Counted from the first letter of the stretch, positions 53,138 to 62,060 are shown. The stretch: 64,000 nucleotides of DNA from Phycisphaerae bacterium (GCA_017993835.1 JAGOLX010000011.1:82232-146231), one strand, 5' to 3'. Notes: generated by a model from the sequence alone, not told the origin. Numbers and translations: made by a program.

Positions 53138-55564
53138 ATGCTGCGGTCGGCACAGCTCTCGGTGGTCGGCGCCGTCATCCTGTGTGTTCTGGGGACCAGC
53201 CTCGCGGAGGAGCGGAGGGTTCCCCCGCTGAGAGGGTCATCGTCCGCGGTCCCCGACGAACAAGGTCTGCCCGGCTGGCAGAACGGCCGGCAGGTTCGCC
53301 CGCTGACGTGGACCTCGCCGGACGGTCGGGCTCCCGGCACGTATCGCGAGTATCTGGAGTCTCGCCCATTGGCGCCGGGGTGGTTCGACGCGCCGAGCCT
53401 TGCCAAGCCGTCGCAGCCGGACCTCCGAATCGCCGCCGCGGGCTTCCAATCCGTCTCGATCCTGGCGGACCGAGCGTTGTCGCAGGACCGGAAAGTCTCT
53501 GCGGCGCTCGATCAGTATCGGACAGACCTGGTCGCCGAAGGGTATACGGTCTACACGGAGACCGTGTCGGGCGGGACACCCCAGGACATTCGATCCTGGG
53601 TCCGCGGTCGATACGCGGCAGGGAGCCGGATGATCGTATTCGTCGGGGACATCACCGCGGCGTGGGCCCAGGTGCCTGCCTCCGAAACCAGCGGCTACCC
53701 CTGCGATCTCTACTACATGGACGTGGATGGGTACTGGGGCGACGCCAATGCCGATGGCGTCTTCGACGTACACAACGCCGGAACGGGCGACGAGGGACCC
53801 GAGGTCTGCGTGGCGAGAATCGACGCCCATCTGCTCGACTACGACTCCGAAGAGACCATGGTGAGCGAGTACTTCGCCAAGGCGCACCGGCATCGCCTGG
53901 GCACTTTGACGCAGCCTTGGAGGGCCCTGGAATACATCGACGAGGACTGGTTCGACATGGATGTGTATACCCGCTATATCTTCGGTGCGAACACGACCCA
54001 TCACGATCTCGGCTACTACACCACGGGCGAGGACTATCTCCATCAGTTGTCCCTCGGTCAGTACTATGTCCAGGTGTGCAACCATGGCAGTTCGGGGGGC
54101 CACTCCTTCGGCACCAGGCCGACCGAATCCGTGGTGTACGCCCACACGTACATCCACAGCCCGTCGGCCACCCAGGCGCGTGTGCGGCTGGGCGCGGACG
54201 ACGGGATCAAGGTCTGGTGGAACGGCGGGCTCGTGCTGACCAAGAACGTGGAGGCCGACTGGAAAGTGGATGAGTACTATGCCGATGTCCAGCTCAACAG
54301 CGGCTGGAACCGCTTGCTGTGCAAGGTCAGCCAGAAGGGCGGCGATTTCCAGCTCTCCGCCCGGGTGACGAGCCGCCGAGGGGAGGATACTCTCCCCGAT
54401 CTGCAATACCGGGTCTCCGATCCGGACACGAAACCCGCCGCCGGCCCATTCATTCGAGGTTGGCTGGTCAACGGGTTCCACCAGGACGAGTCGTCCAGTT
54501 TTTGGGAGTACATCGACACGAACTACCTGGGCGTCAGCGAGTCCTCCATCCATCCGACGGCGGGCCAGGTGACCGGGGGGAAGACCTGGACCGCCTATTC
54601 CGCATCCGGGGGCTACGTCGACTTCGAGAGCCAGACGGACTCGAAAGACTACGGCGCCTGCTACGCGTTCGCGAGCGTGACCGCGGAGACGGCGTGCAGT
54701 TGCCAGATGTGGATGGGCTACGACGACGGCGCGAAGGTCTGGCTCAATGGGAATGTGGTCATCGACGACAACCGGTACGGCGGCTACACGACGGACATGA
54801 CGAAGGTGAACGTCTCCCTCAAGCGGGGGCCCAACCGCCTGCTCGTGAAGGTCACCCAGTGGACGGGCGACCACGGGTTCTCCCTGCGATTCTGCAAGGA
54901 CAATGGTGGCGAGGTGGCGGGCCTGACGTACGCGCCGACGCCGGACCCGGTCACGTACATTGCCCTCTGGGCGGTCAACGGGCCGTATGCAAACGAAGAC
55001 AAGAACTCCCGCCTGAGCAGGGACTATCTCGGCAACGAAGCGAGCGTTCGGCCCAGCCTGGGAGACTCGGCCCCCCTGGGCACATGGGAACTGGCGCTGT
55101 GGGACGGTCTGCCCTTCGATATCGGCCTGTTCTACAATCACGGCGGCTGGGTTTACCCCGAGGACGTTCAGGAACTGGACCCGCCAGCGCTGTTCTACAA
55201 TCTGTTCGTGTGCGGGGCCGGGCGGTTCACCGACGAGAACTTCCTCGCAGCCTCGTACCTCTTCCACACGGCACAGGGACTCTGCGTCGTCGCGTCGTCG
55301 AAGACCGGCAGCATGTTGAGCTTCGACGACTTCACCCGTCCCCTGGGCGACGGCAAGACGGTGGGCGAGTCGTTCTTCGACTGGTTCACCGGCCGGCTGC
55401 CGTTCGAGGATTGGTCGAGGGAGTGGTTCTACGGCATGGTGCTCCTGGGCGACCCGACGCTGCACCTGTTCTACGGCGAGGTCCGGGAACCCCTGCCCTT
55501 TGATCAAAAGTCACGACACCGCAGCGCGGATGTGCAGTGCAGGGATACCCCGGGAATTTCCTGA
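53138..55564 (+). CDS. Secreted gingipain-like (C25-type) protease candidate with internal beta modules
   Basis: 808 residues. Signal peptide about 1-23. Residues about 95-320 look like the first part of a caspase-fold C25 peptidase (DQYRTDLVAEGYTVYTETVS, MIVFVGDITAAWAQVP, YYVQVCNHGSSGGHSFG with the likely catalytic His near 316). The fold then seems interrupted by two related beta-sandwich modules, about 330-430 and 505-600 (VRLGADDGIKVWWNGGLVL; MGYDDGAKVWLNGNVVID). It resumes near 680 with FYNLFVCGAGRFTDENFLAA (candidate catalytic Cys) and GLCVVASSKTGSML. Family assignment is by motif memory. An inactive homolog is possible. GGAGAGGGG precedes the ATG. Confidence 0.65.
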   Translation: MLRSAQLSVVGAVILCVLGTSLAEERRVPPLRGSSSAVPDEQGLPGWQNGRQVRPLTWTSPDGRAPGTYREYLESRPLAPGWFDAPSLAKPSQPDLRIAAAGFQSVSILADRALSQDRKVSAALDQYRTDLVAEGYTVYTETVSGGTPQDIRSWVRGRYAAGSRMIVFVGDITAAWAQVPASETSGYPCDLYYMDVDGYWGDANADGVFDVHNAGTGDEGPEVCVARIDAHLLDYDSEETMVSEYFAKAHRHRLGTLTQPWRALEYIDEDWFDMDVYTRYIFGANTTHHDLGYYTTGEDYLHQLSLGQYYVQVCNHGSSGGHSFGTRPTESVVYAHTYIHSPSATQARVRLGADDGIKVWWNGGLVLTKNVEADWKVDEYYADVQLNSGWNRLLCKVSQKGGDFQLSARVTSRRGEDTLPDLQYRVSDPDTKPAAGPFIRGWLVNGFHQDESSSFWEYIDTNYLGVSESSIHPTAGQVTGGKTWTAYSASGGYVDFESQTDSKDYGACYAFASVTAETACSCQMWMGYDDGAKVWLNGNVVIDDNRYGGYTTDMTKVNVSLKRGPNRLLVKVTQWTGDHGFSLRFCKDNGGEVAGLTYAPTPDPVTYIALWAVNGPYANEDKNSRLSRDYLGNEASVRPSLGDSAPLGTWELALWDGLPFDIGLFYNHGGWVYPEDVQELDPPALFYNLFVCGAGRFTDENFLAASYLFHTAQGLCVVASSKTGSMLSFDDFTRPLGDGKTVGESFFDWFTGRLPFEDWSREWFYGMVLLGDPTLHLFYGEVREPLPFDQKSRHRSADVQCRDTPGIS

Positions 55565-55587
55565 ATCGGACAGTGCAGCACTTTGGT

Positions 55588-55616
55588 TTGACTTCTGCCC
55601 CATCTGCCTGTATAAT
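55588..55616 (+). promoter_or_regulatory. Promoter of the PEP-CTERM gene
   Basis: TTGACT, 17-nt spacer, TATAAT; near-consensus. It lies about 240 nt before the start codon, leaving an unusually long leader. Confidence 0.7.
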
Positions 55617-55622
55617 ACTTCT

Positions 55623-55858
55623 TTCAATGCTATGGAGGGGATCGCCAACTTGGCGTTGCCCCGCTCAGCGTGAGCAAATCGTAAGGCTTGGTTCGCCTGC
55701 CCAGGAGGCAGGGAATCGGCTCGTGTGGTTGGATCGTGAATGACAATGCGGTGCTATCCTTGCACGCGGAGCCCTGTGCGTTTCATGGCTCTGCGCGATC
55801 GTGGCGGTTGTCGCTGCGCGCGAGGCGGCATCCGACAACTACGTAACGGAGGAATATG
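55623..55858 (+). other. Long structured 5' leader of the PEP-CTERM gene
   Basis: About 236 nt with several small stems: CGCCAA-C-TTGGCG, CCTGCC-CAGGA-GGCAGG, GAGCC...GGCTC. No riboswitch class was recognised. No upstream ORF with a good ribosome site was seen. Confidence 0.35.
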
Positions 55859-56524
55859 ATGAAGAAAAGAGGGTTATTGGTTGCATTGCTGGTTCTGGTC
55901 ACGTCCATGAGCATGTCGGCACAGGCTTCCATTTCCTGGACGGATTTGACGAGCGTGGACGGCAAGACGGTGTACGGCTCTCTGGTCGTCGATTCGCAAA
56001 CCGTTGGCGTGAGCGTGACAAACACCGCTAGTTATGCGTTCGTCCAAACGAGCGGCGGTACGAATTGGTGGGACGGATCGGCCTACACGATCGGGTCAGT
56101 CAACTGTGCGCCGCCGACTTCCGATCTCATTGCCTTGAGCACCGGAGGCAGTGTGACAGTGACCTTCTCTCAAGCCGTGACGAATCCGATCCTCGGCCTG
56201 GTGAGCTGGAACGGAAATACCGTCGAGTTCGGGACTGACATCTCCTTCCTGAGTTACGGCCAGGGACATTTTGGGAACGGGACGCCCGTGATCAACGCAG
56301 GAGGTACGGGTTTCTACGGCAGTGGGGAAGTACACGGACTTCTCCAGGTCGAAGGCACCTTCACGTCGTTCACGTTCACGAATACCTCTGAGTACTGGCA
56401 CGGATTCACGATTGGAGCGGAAGGCCTTCCTCCCTCCCCGTCCGTTCCGGTCCCGGCTGCAGCGTGGCTCCTGGGTTCCGGCCTGCTCAGTCTCGTGGGT
56501 TTGAGGCGGCGCATCAGAGAATAA
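55859..56524 (+). CDS. PEP-CTERM (VPxPA type) exported protein
   Basis: 221 residues. Signal peptide about 1-24 (LLVALLVLVTSMSMSAQA). The body is beta-rich, with polar Gly/Ser/Thr stretches. The C-terminus VPVPAAAWLLGSGLLSLVGL then RRRIRE is a sorting signal: Pro-rich motif, hydrophobic helix, basic tail. Such proteins are processed by exosortase and are often part of biofilm or exopolysaccharide matrices; no exosortase gene is in the window. The second of two adjacent ATGs (55859) has better spacing to GGAGG. Followed by a strong terminator. Confidence 0.92.
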   Translation: MKKRGLLVALLVLVTSMSMSAQASISWTDLTSVDGKTVYGSLVVDSQTVGVSVTNTASYAFVQTSGGTNWWDGSAYTIGSVNCAPPTSDLIALSTGGSVTVTFSQAVTNPILGLVSWNGNTVEFGTDISFLSYGQGHFGNGTPVINAGGTGFYGSGEVHGLLQVEGTFTSFTFTNTSEYWHGFTIGAEGLPPSPSVPVPAAAWLLGSGLLSLVGLRRRIRE

Positions 56525-56550
56525 GCCCGGACGCACAGACAAACACGAAA

Positions 56551-56583
56551 GGCAGGGTCGAAACGACTCTGCCTTTTTTTTTA
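56551..56583 (+). terminator. Rho-independent terminator of the PEP-CTERM gene
   Basis: GGCAGGGTCG-AAA-CGACTCTGCC followed by nine or ten Ts, 27 bp after the stop codon. Confidence 0.93.
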
Positions 56584-56959
56584 GGTTCATCGCGGAACTG
56601 CGGGGACGCCTGTTGGAAGGAAGAAACGGACGTCTCCGGAATCTGCTGCATTGCGGCGGGCATTTCCCGCTTTGGGCCAGCAGCATGGAGGTAGAGGAAT
56701 CGGTCGCTCGACCAGAGCTTGTCTTGCCGTCTTGTCCTCCAATTTCATGCTGCTGGCCCAATGCGCCAAATGCCGGGGGTTTGGGGGCAGCGCCCCCAAA
56801 TGAAGGTACGTGGAGAACAACCGAGTGCATTGCGTGTCTCTCAGAGCCGTGCCGTTTTCCCCGCAATTCCGTGATGAACCTTTTCTTATGGCGAACAAGG
56901 ACGTCGGGGGCAGAGGGCAAGCGTCGCAAGGGGGATACAGCGTCGTGCCTGCCGTCGTG
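56584..56959. other. Intergenic interval with long inverted repeat
   Basis: No gene supported. Contains a perfect 16-bp inverted repeat (56672-56687 and 56746-56761, TTGGGCCAGCAGCATG and its complement) with a 58-nt gap, and a second hairpin TTTGGGGGC-AGC-GCCCCCAAA near 56782-56802. Confidence 0.6.
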
Positions 56960-58393
56960 TCACGCGTTGGGACTGCGCGGCAGTTGGATGGCGACAACCG
57001 TTCCGGCTTGCGGATCGGAGGTGATGGCGATCGTCCCGTGATGCCGCTGGACCGTCTGTCGGGCGATGGCCAGACCCAGGCCGCTGCCGCCGCAGGCGTG
57101 AGACCGTGAAGGGTCCACCCGGTAGAAGCGGTCGAACAGGTAGGGGAGCTTGTCCGGCGGGATGGCGCCTCCCTCATCGTGCACGCACGCGGTGACCCAC
57201 GGCCCCGGCCCATCCTGCAGCGTGATGCGAACGACCCCCGTCGGCGGCCCATATCGCAGGGCATTATCAAGCAGATTGCTGAACAGTTGTCGAAGCTCCG
57301 TCTCATTCCCCAGGACGCGGACGGCCGCCATGTTGGCGCAGATCACGCGCGCACCCTGCTGGCGAGCGCGACAGTTGAAAACGTCTGCCAGCGATTCGAG
57401 CAGCGCGTCCAGACGTACCTCGACCGGATCGGGGACTTCGTCTCCCGCATCCAGGCGAGCCAGCGTGAGGAGTTGCCCGACGAGCTGCTCCATCCGCTCG
57501 ATGTCCTGGAGTGTCTCATCCACGCCTTCTTCGTACTCGACAGCCTTGCGAGGCTGCATCCGCAGGGTTTGCAGCGTGCTCTTCATGATCGCCAGGGGAG
57601 TCCGCAGCTCGTGCGCGACATCCGCGGTGAGACGCTCCTGCTGGCGCATGGCCTTGTCCAGTCGCACGAGCATCCCGTCCAGCGCCGTCCTGAACGGTCG
57701 CAATTCCATGGGGGCATCCCCCATGATTCGGTTCTCCTGCCCGAGGCTGCGATGCGTGATCTGCTCCAACTGGCCGCCGGCGCGGGTGATCGGGCGCAGT
57801 CCCCAGGAAACGATCCGCGGCACGAGGAGCAGGGCGATCAGCGTGATGCCGCCTCCGGTTGCCAGCAGCAGGCGGAGGAACTCGCCCAGTTCGTGATAGA
57901 CGTGGTAGCTCGAACGAGCCACGACGACGTTCACGACCTGCTGACGGAGGACACAACGTATCCAGAGGGCGCGCAGGGGGTGTCTTGTGCCCGGTTGCGC
58001 ATCGCGGGCGATGTTGAACAATCTGAAATCGCCCACGGCGGGCGGCTCGCTGCTGGGCGGGCGAAAGAACCTCTGGTCCGCAGGAGTCTCTGGGGGATCG
58101 CTGGAGAAGAGGTCCACATCGCTCCCGTTCGTCCAGATGCGACACTGACTGGCGTATTCCCGGCTGCCGTATCCGGTGATCGCCCGGAATTCGACTTGCT
58201 GATTCTCGTGGGGCTCCTCCTCCTCGAGTTCGGCACGGAGTCCTTCGCCGACGGCTCGCAAGGTCGCATCGATGTTGCCCAGCAGCGACTCCTCGAATTC
58301 GATGTACGCCGCGACGGACAGGACGGTGATGATGACCAGGGTCAACAGCGACATCATCAGCGACAACTGCAGTCTGATCGACAGGGGTTTCAC
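56960..58393 (-). CDS. Two-component sensor histidine kinase
   Basis: 477 residues. Transmembrane helices at about 9-31 (LSLMMSLLTLVIITVLSVAA) and 166-188 flank a periplasmic sensor domain of about 130 residues. HAMP-like region, then HisKA with TADVAHELRTPLAIMKSTL (phospho-His near 257). HATPase_c has N box LFSNLLDNALRYGP, G1 VHDEGGAIPPDK, F box LFDRFYRVDPSRS and G2 GGSGLGLAIARQ. The GTG start overlaps the regulator stop (GTGA). The periplasmic part has no obvious metal-binding motif, so the stimulus is unknown. Confidence 0.95.
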   Translation of the reverse strand: MKPLSIRLQLSLMMSLLTLVIITVLSVAAYIEFEESLLGNIDATLRAVGEGLRAELEEEEPHENQQVEFRAITGYGSREYASQCRIWTNGSDVDLFSSDPPETPADQRFFRPPSSEPPAVGDFRLFNIARDAQPGTRHPLRALWIRCVLRQQVVNVVVARSSYHVYHELGEFLRLLLATGGGITLIALLLVPRIVSWGLRPITRAGGQLEQITHRSLGQENRIMGDAPMELRPFRTALDGMLVRLDKAMRQQERLTADVAHELRTPLAIMKSTLQTLRMQPRKAVEYEEGVDETLQDIERMEQLVGQLLTLARLDAGDEVPDPVEVRLDALLESLADVFNCRARQQGARVICANMAAVRVLGNETELRQLFSNLLDNALRYGPPTGVVRITLQDGPGPWVTACVHDEGGAIPPDKLPYLFDRFYRVDPSRSHACGGSGLGLAIARQTVQRHHGTIAITSDPQAGTVVAIQLPRSPNA

Positions 58394-59070
58394 GTCGGCG
58401 CGCCCCCAATCACATATCCCTGGTTTCGGACGGTGCGAATCAAGGGGCAGGGGGAACCCGCGTCCAGCTTCCGGCGCAGGGCGGAGACATAGACCTCGAT
58501 CACGTTGGAGAAGGTTTCCGCGTTGAAGTCGTAGAGGTGTTCCAGGATCTCCTCCTTGCTGACGACCTGGCCGGCTCGGAGCACGAGGTACTCCAGGAGT
58601 CGATACTCCATGGCTCGAAGTGAGACGGGCTGACCTTGGAGGGTGACCCTGCGGCTGGCCGTGTCCACGGATAGGTCGCCGACGGACACCACGGGATCGG
58701 GACGGTCGTAGGTGCGCCGCACGAGCGCCTTGCACCGAGCCAGGAACTCCGCCATGTCGAAGGGCTTGGTCAGGTAATCGTCGCTGCCGGAGTTCAGACC
58801 CTGGACGATGTCCTGCGTGGTGTCCTTGGCGGTGAGGATGAGGACCGGGACCCGGCTCCCTTGCCGGCGGAGGTCGCGGAGGATCTCCAGCCCGTCCACC
58901 TTCGGCAGCATCAGATCCAGTACGATCAGATCGTAGGGATTGGAAAGGGCCTGGTGCCGCCCGTCTTCGCCGTCCAGGGAAATATCGACCGCGTAGGACG
59001 TGGTTTCCTTGAGCGCCTTCGCGATGTTGCGGGCGAGTCGGGCTTCATCTTCGACGATTAACACTCTCAT
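58390..59070 (-). CDS. OmpR/PhoB-family response regulator
   Basis: 226 residues. Receiver with VEDEARLARN, phospho-acceptor Asp52 in DLIVLDLMLPKVDG, LTAKDTTQD and TKPFDMAEF. Then a winged-helix DNA-binding domain (SLRAMEYRLLEYLVLRAGQV, IEVYVSALRRKLD, IRTVRNQGYVI). The proximal gene of the regulator-kinase operon, with ATG 59070. Direct repeats TTCASG spaced 11 bp in the intergenic region suggest autoregulation or control of the divergent gene. Confidence 0.95.
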   Translation of the reverse strand: MRVLIVEDEARLARNIAKALKETTSYAVDISLDGEDGRHQALSNPYDLIVLDLMLPKVDGLEILRDLRRQGSRVPVLILTAKDTTQDIVQGLNSGSDDYLTKPFDMAEFLARCKALVRRTYDRPDPVVSVGDLSVDTASRRVTLQGQPVSLRAMEYRLLEYLVLRAGQVVSKEEILEHLYDFNAETFSNVIEVYVSALRRKLDAGSPCPLIRTVRNQGYVIGGAPT

Positions 59071-59148
59071 AGTCTCAGCGACCTTGCACGCATACCCGCG
59101 GATCATGCCCTCCGATCCATCGGATTGGAGCCAAGATCCCAGGCAAGC

Positions 59149-59176
59149 ATTGTACCGGCTCAAGGAGAACAAGCAA
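59149..59176 (-). promoter_or_regulatory. Promoter of the two-component operon
   Basis: On the minus strand TTGCTT, 16-nt spacer, TACAAT, about 80 nt before the regulator start. Confidence 0.55.
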
Positions 59177-59287
59177 TCGCGTTGTGCGAGGTTCTGATGT
59201 CTGTGTCTTGCAGTGTTTTTGCCTTGGTCCGGCGTCGCAATCCCCGGCAATCGGTGTTTTCCTCGTTCTCTCGGTCAATCCTGTGTT

Positions 59288-59319
59288 TTCACGTCCCGTT
59301 CAGGTTAAACCTGTAGTGT
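59288..59319 (+). promoter_or_regulatory. Response-regulator box and activator-type promoter, site 1
   Basis: TTCACG (59288) and TTCAGG (59299) are exactly 11 bp apart, as in OmpR-family sites. A -10-like TAGTGT starts 9 nt after the second half-site. No -35 match other than the half-site itself. Upstream of the methyltransferase gene. Confidence 0.5.
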
Positions 59320-59437
59320 TGTCGGCGTGGTTGGGCGGGGAAGACTGGACTGAGGTTTCGCCATAGGACGGCCGCCGATGGGCATGAGCAGATCAGGCCG
59401 TGCCGATGATGCTGTTATGTGTAGAGGGGTGCTCCGG

Positions 59438-60166
59438 ATGTATGATCTTCAACGTCAAGGTCTGTGGTTGTTTCAGCGCCGAAGCTATCTGCCATTCGTC
59501 ACGATCGTGCTCTTCGCCTCGGGTCTGCGCTCCTATACGTACCCGCTGCAGAGCGGCACCGCCGACGCCCTCCTGGAGTGCCTTTGTTTCATCATTGCAC
59601 TGATAGGAGAAGGGATTCGCCTTCATGTCGCAGGGCACGCCCCCAAAGGAACCTCCGGGCGGACCACAACAAGACCCAAGGCCGCACAGCTCAACACGAC
59701 CGGCATGTATTCCATCGTGCGAAATCCGCTGTATCTGGGCAACATGCTCATCTGGGCGGGGATCACGCTCTTTCTGCACTCGATCCTGTTCACGTGTGCC
59801 GCTCTGGGCCTCTTCCTCCTGTACTACGAGCGCATCATCCTGAGCGAGGAAGCCCTTTTGAGGGATCGGTTCGGAGATGCGTTCAACCAATGGGCCGCAC
59901 GCACTCCCATGCTCGTGCCGGATCCACGGAAGTGGGTGGACTCGAACCTGCCATTCTGCTGGAGAACTGCACTGAAACGCGAGTACTCCGGTTTTCTGGT
60001 CATTGCGGCTGCCATGACCGCGCTGGAGGTTGCCGGCGACGTGTTCTACAAGGGCGTCTTCAGACTCGAATGGCCGTGGGCGGTCATCCTTTGCGCCGGG
60101 GCCGTCATATACCTGCCCCTGCGAACACTCAAGAAGGCTGGCGTATTGGATGTGGCGGGACGCTGA
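59438..60166 (+). CDS. Integral-membrane methyltransferase (ICMT/PEMT-like)
   Basis: 242 residues with four or five transmembrane helices. GMYSIVRNPLYLGNMLIWAG followed by LLYYERIILSEEALLRDRFG is the signature of isoprenylcysteine-methyltransferase-like and phospholipid methyltransferase families, which methylate lipid-linked substrates with SAM. The substrate is unknown. ATG 59438 has AGGGG upstream. A longer frame from 59378 is open but less supported. Preceded by a response-regulator-like box and divergent from the two-component genes. Confidence 0.82.
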   Translation: MYDLQRQGLWLFQRRSYLPFVTIVLFASGLRSYTYPLQSGTADALLECLCFIIALIGEGIRLHVAGHAPKGTSGRTTTRPKAAQLNTTGMYSIVRNPLYLGNMLIWAGITLFLHSILFTCAALGLFLLYYERIILSEEALLRDRFGDAFNQWAARTPMLVPDPRKWVDSNLPFCWRTALKREYSGFLVIAAAMTALEVAGDVFYKGVFRLEWPWAVILCAGAVIYLPLRTLKKAGVLDVAGR

Positions 60167-60233
60167 CAAGGCTCTCCTTTTCCGGTCCGTTCATTTCATG
60201 CCACAAGGATGATTTGCGAGAAGACATCGGTCT

Positions 60234-60265
60234 TTCAGGTTCGGTTCAGGTTGGGCTGGTAGTCT
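60234..60265 (+). promoter_or_regulatory. Response-regulator box and activator-type promoter, site 2
   Basis: TTCAGG (60234) and TTCAGG (60245) are 11 bp apart, with -10-like TAGTCT beginning 9 nt after the second. Same geometry as site 1. Upstream of the LPS-kinase-like gene. Confidence 0.55.
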
Positions 60266-60369
60266 GAAGGAGATGGCCCGGTTGGCCGAGGCGGAACCGC
60301 ACAGGGTTCAGGGGCAGGATCGCTGGACCGTGGGCATGGGGGGATCGCCCCAGTGGACTCAAGGGACCA

Positions 60370-61182
60370 TTGGATATAGGGGATTGTGTGCGATTTGGGG
60401 TCAATGATACGCAATGGACTGTGTGTGCCGGGCTGGACGATCAGGGCTTGGCGGAGTCGTTTTCGAGTCTCGATCGGGTCTTCGAATTGACGGGAACCCT
60501 GGCGTCGAAGGGGGCATTCTGTCACGTCATCAGGGTACGGGTCGGAGATCGGGACTACTACGTCAAACGGTATTGGCCCCGGGGAAAGCACGCCCGCAAG
60601 GCGCTCGGGCGAGACCATGCGGAAACCGAGTGCAGGAACCTTGCCTACTTCGCCCGGCTGGGAATCCCCGTTCCGAAGGTCGTCGCTCAGGGAAGCCAGC
60701 GAACGCTGGGCTTGCTGCGGCGGGGGGCCATCGTCACGGAAGGGGTTCCTCTGTCCTCGGATCTGCAGACCCTGGCTTGTACACGCCCCGATCTGTTCCA
60801 TGATCGACAATGGCTCTCTCGTGTCCTGGGCCTGGTGGCGGACTACGTGTGTCGATTGCACGAGGACGGCTTCGCGCACAGGGATCTCAAGTGGCGGAAC
60901 ATCCTCGTGACGGCCGACGACCCGTCGCGGGTCCTTTTCCTGGATTGCCCCAGCGGAAGACACGTCTCACGTCTGTCGCTCCGGCATTCCATCGTGCGAG
61001 ACCTTGCGATGCTGGACAAATCGGCGAGAGCGTTCCTGTCGCGAACGATGCGTCTGCGTTTCTTCCGTCGGTACGTGGGTCGGGCCCGACTGAGCCGGGG
61101 GGATCGGGAACTCATGGCGCAAGTCATGATGTTTCAGCCCCGGCACCGCCGGTTGCCCATCCCTCAGTCGCTGAATCTCTGA
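60370..61182 (+). CDS. Lipopolysaccharide kinase-like protein (InaA/WaaP family)
   Basis: 270 residues. Protein-kinase-like fold: HVIRVRVGDRDYYVKRYW with the ATP-binding Lys, FARLGIPVPKVVA, HEDGFAHRDLKWRNILVT (catalytic loop with Asp) and VLFLDCPSG in the DFG position. WaaP/KdkA-type enzymes phosphorylate sugars of the LPS core. The start is probably TTG at 60370 after AAGGGA, or GTG at 60388 after AGGGG. Followed after 14 bp by a methyltransferase gene. Confidence 0.85.
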   Translation: MDIGDCVRFGVNDTQWTVCAGLDDQGLAESFSSLDRVFELTGTLASKGAFCHVIRVRVGDRDYYVKRYWPRGKHARKALGRDHAETECRNLAYFARLGIPVPKVVAQGSQRTLGLLRRGAIVTEGVPLSSDLQTLACTRPDLFHDRQWLSRVLGLVADYVCRLHEDGFAHRDLKWRNILVTADDPSRVLFLDCPSGRHVSRLSLRHSIVRDLAMLDKSARAFLSRTMRLRFFRRYVGRARLSRGDRELMAQVMMFQPRHRRLPIPQSLNL

Positions 61183-61196
61183 GCAAGGAGGCTCCT

Positions 61197-62060
61197 GTGC
61201 CGGATCGTAGCAACGGCGTTCTCGATTTACTCCTCGGATTGCTGGCCTGTCCCGACTGTCGGGGAGAGCTCGCCCGAGAGGGGGCCGGCCTGATTTGCCG
61301 AAGCTGCTCGCGCACCTACGAAGTGCGCGACGGCATCCCTCTGCTGGCCCGTTGCGGATCGAGCGAGCAGTGGGGCGTCCCCCCCGAGGGTCCGACCAGC
61401 GTCGACTACCAGAAGCAGTTCCTGCAATCGAATATCGGCGAACTGTACCAGCGAAGATACGAGCGTCGGTGGTCCAAGCGGTGGGTGACGGGTCGGGAGA
61501 CCGGGCGGATCAGGCGTCTGCTGGCGTCCCAGCCCCGATGCCGCCGACTGCTCGACCTTCCCTGCGGGGGTGGGCGAGTCAGCGGTCCCATCGCGTCGGC
61601 GACCGATCTGCTTCTCCAGGCGGACCTCAGTCTGGGCCAGGTGCTGACAGCCCGCGAAACCATGGGGCCCCAGGGACACGCCGCGTGGTTCACCGCCTCC
61701 GCGTTCATGATCCCGCTGAAGGACGACGCCGTCGATGGCGCGGTCTGCAACCGGCTGACGCATCACCTGCCGTCGGCCGCCGAGGTGGAGCGGCTGGTCG
61801 GCGAACTGCTGCGGGTGTCGACGCGGTTCGTCATCCTTTCCTATTGTGACCACGGTTCCCTCCGCAGCCTCGGGCGACGCCTGCGCGGCAGATCTCCCGG
61901 CAGAACGCTCCGCCGCGAGGATCTGCGAACGCTGGCGCAGCGGTATGGGGCCTCGGTCGGCCTGGACATCCCTTTCTGGGGGCCAGGCTCCCGGCTCCGC
62001 TATGTGCTGCTGCGAAAGGGGACCCACGATCCGGCCCCGCTGGATCATGCACGAGGGTGA
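61197..62060 (+). CDS. Methyltransferase with N-terminal Trm112-like zinc segment
   Basis: 287 residues. Residues about 15-50 contain CPDCRGEL...LICRSCSRTYEVRDGIPLL, a Trm112-like zinc knuckle. The class I methyltransferase domain follows: LLDLPCGGGRVSGPIA (SAM-binding loop), FTASAFMIPLKDDAVDGAVC, LVGELLRVSTRFVILSYCD. The substrate is unknown. Co-transcribed with the LPS-kinase-like gene, so it may act on envelope lipids or sugars. GTG 61197 with AAGGAGG 5 nt upstream fixes the start. Confidence 0.85.
   Translation: MPDRSNGVLDLLLGLLACPDCRGELAREGAGLICRSCSRTYEVRDGIPLLARCGSSEQWGVPPEGPTSVDYQKQFLQSNIGELYQRRYERRWSKRWVTGRETGRIRRLLASQPRCRRLLDLPCGGGRVSGPIASATDLLLQADLSLGQVLTARETMGPQGHAAWFTASAFMIPLKDDAVDGAVCNRLTHHLPSAAEVERLVGELLRVSTRFVILSYCDHGSLRSLGRRLRGRSPGRTLRREDLRTLAQRYGASVGLDIPFWGPGSRLRYVLLRKGTHDPAPLDHARG

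Noticed and set aside
56587..57306. 239-codon minus-strand frame overlapping the kinase C-terminus
   Set aside because: It is out of frame with the histidine kinase, lacks a start signal, and its unique part translates the inverted-repeat region.
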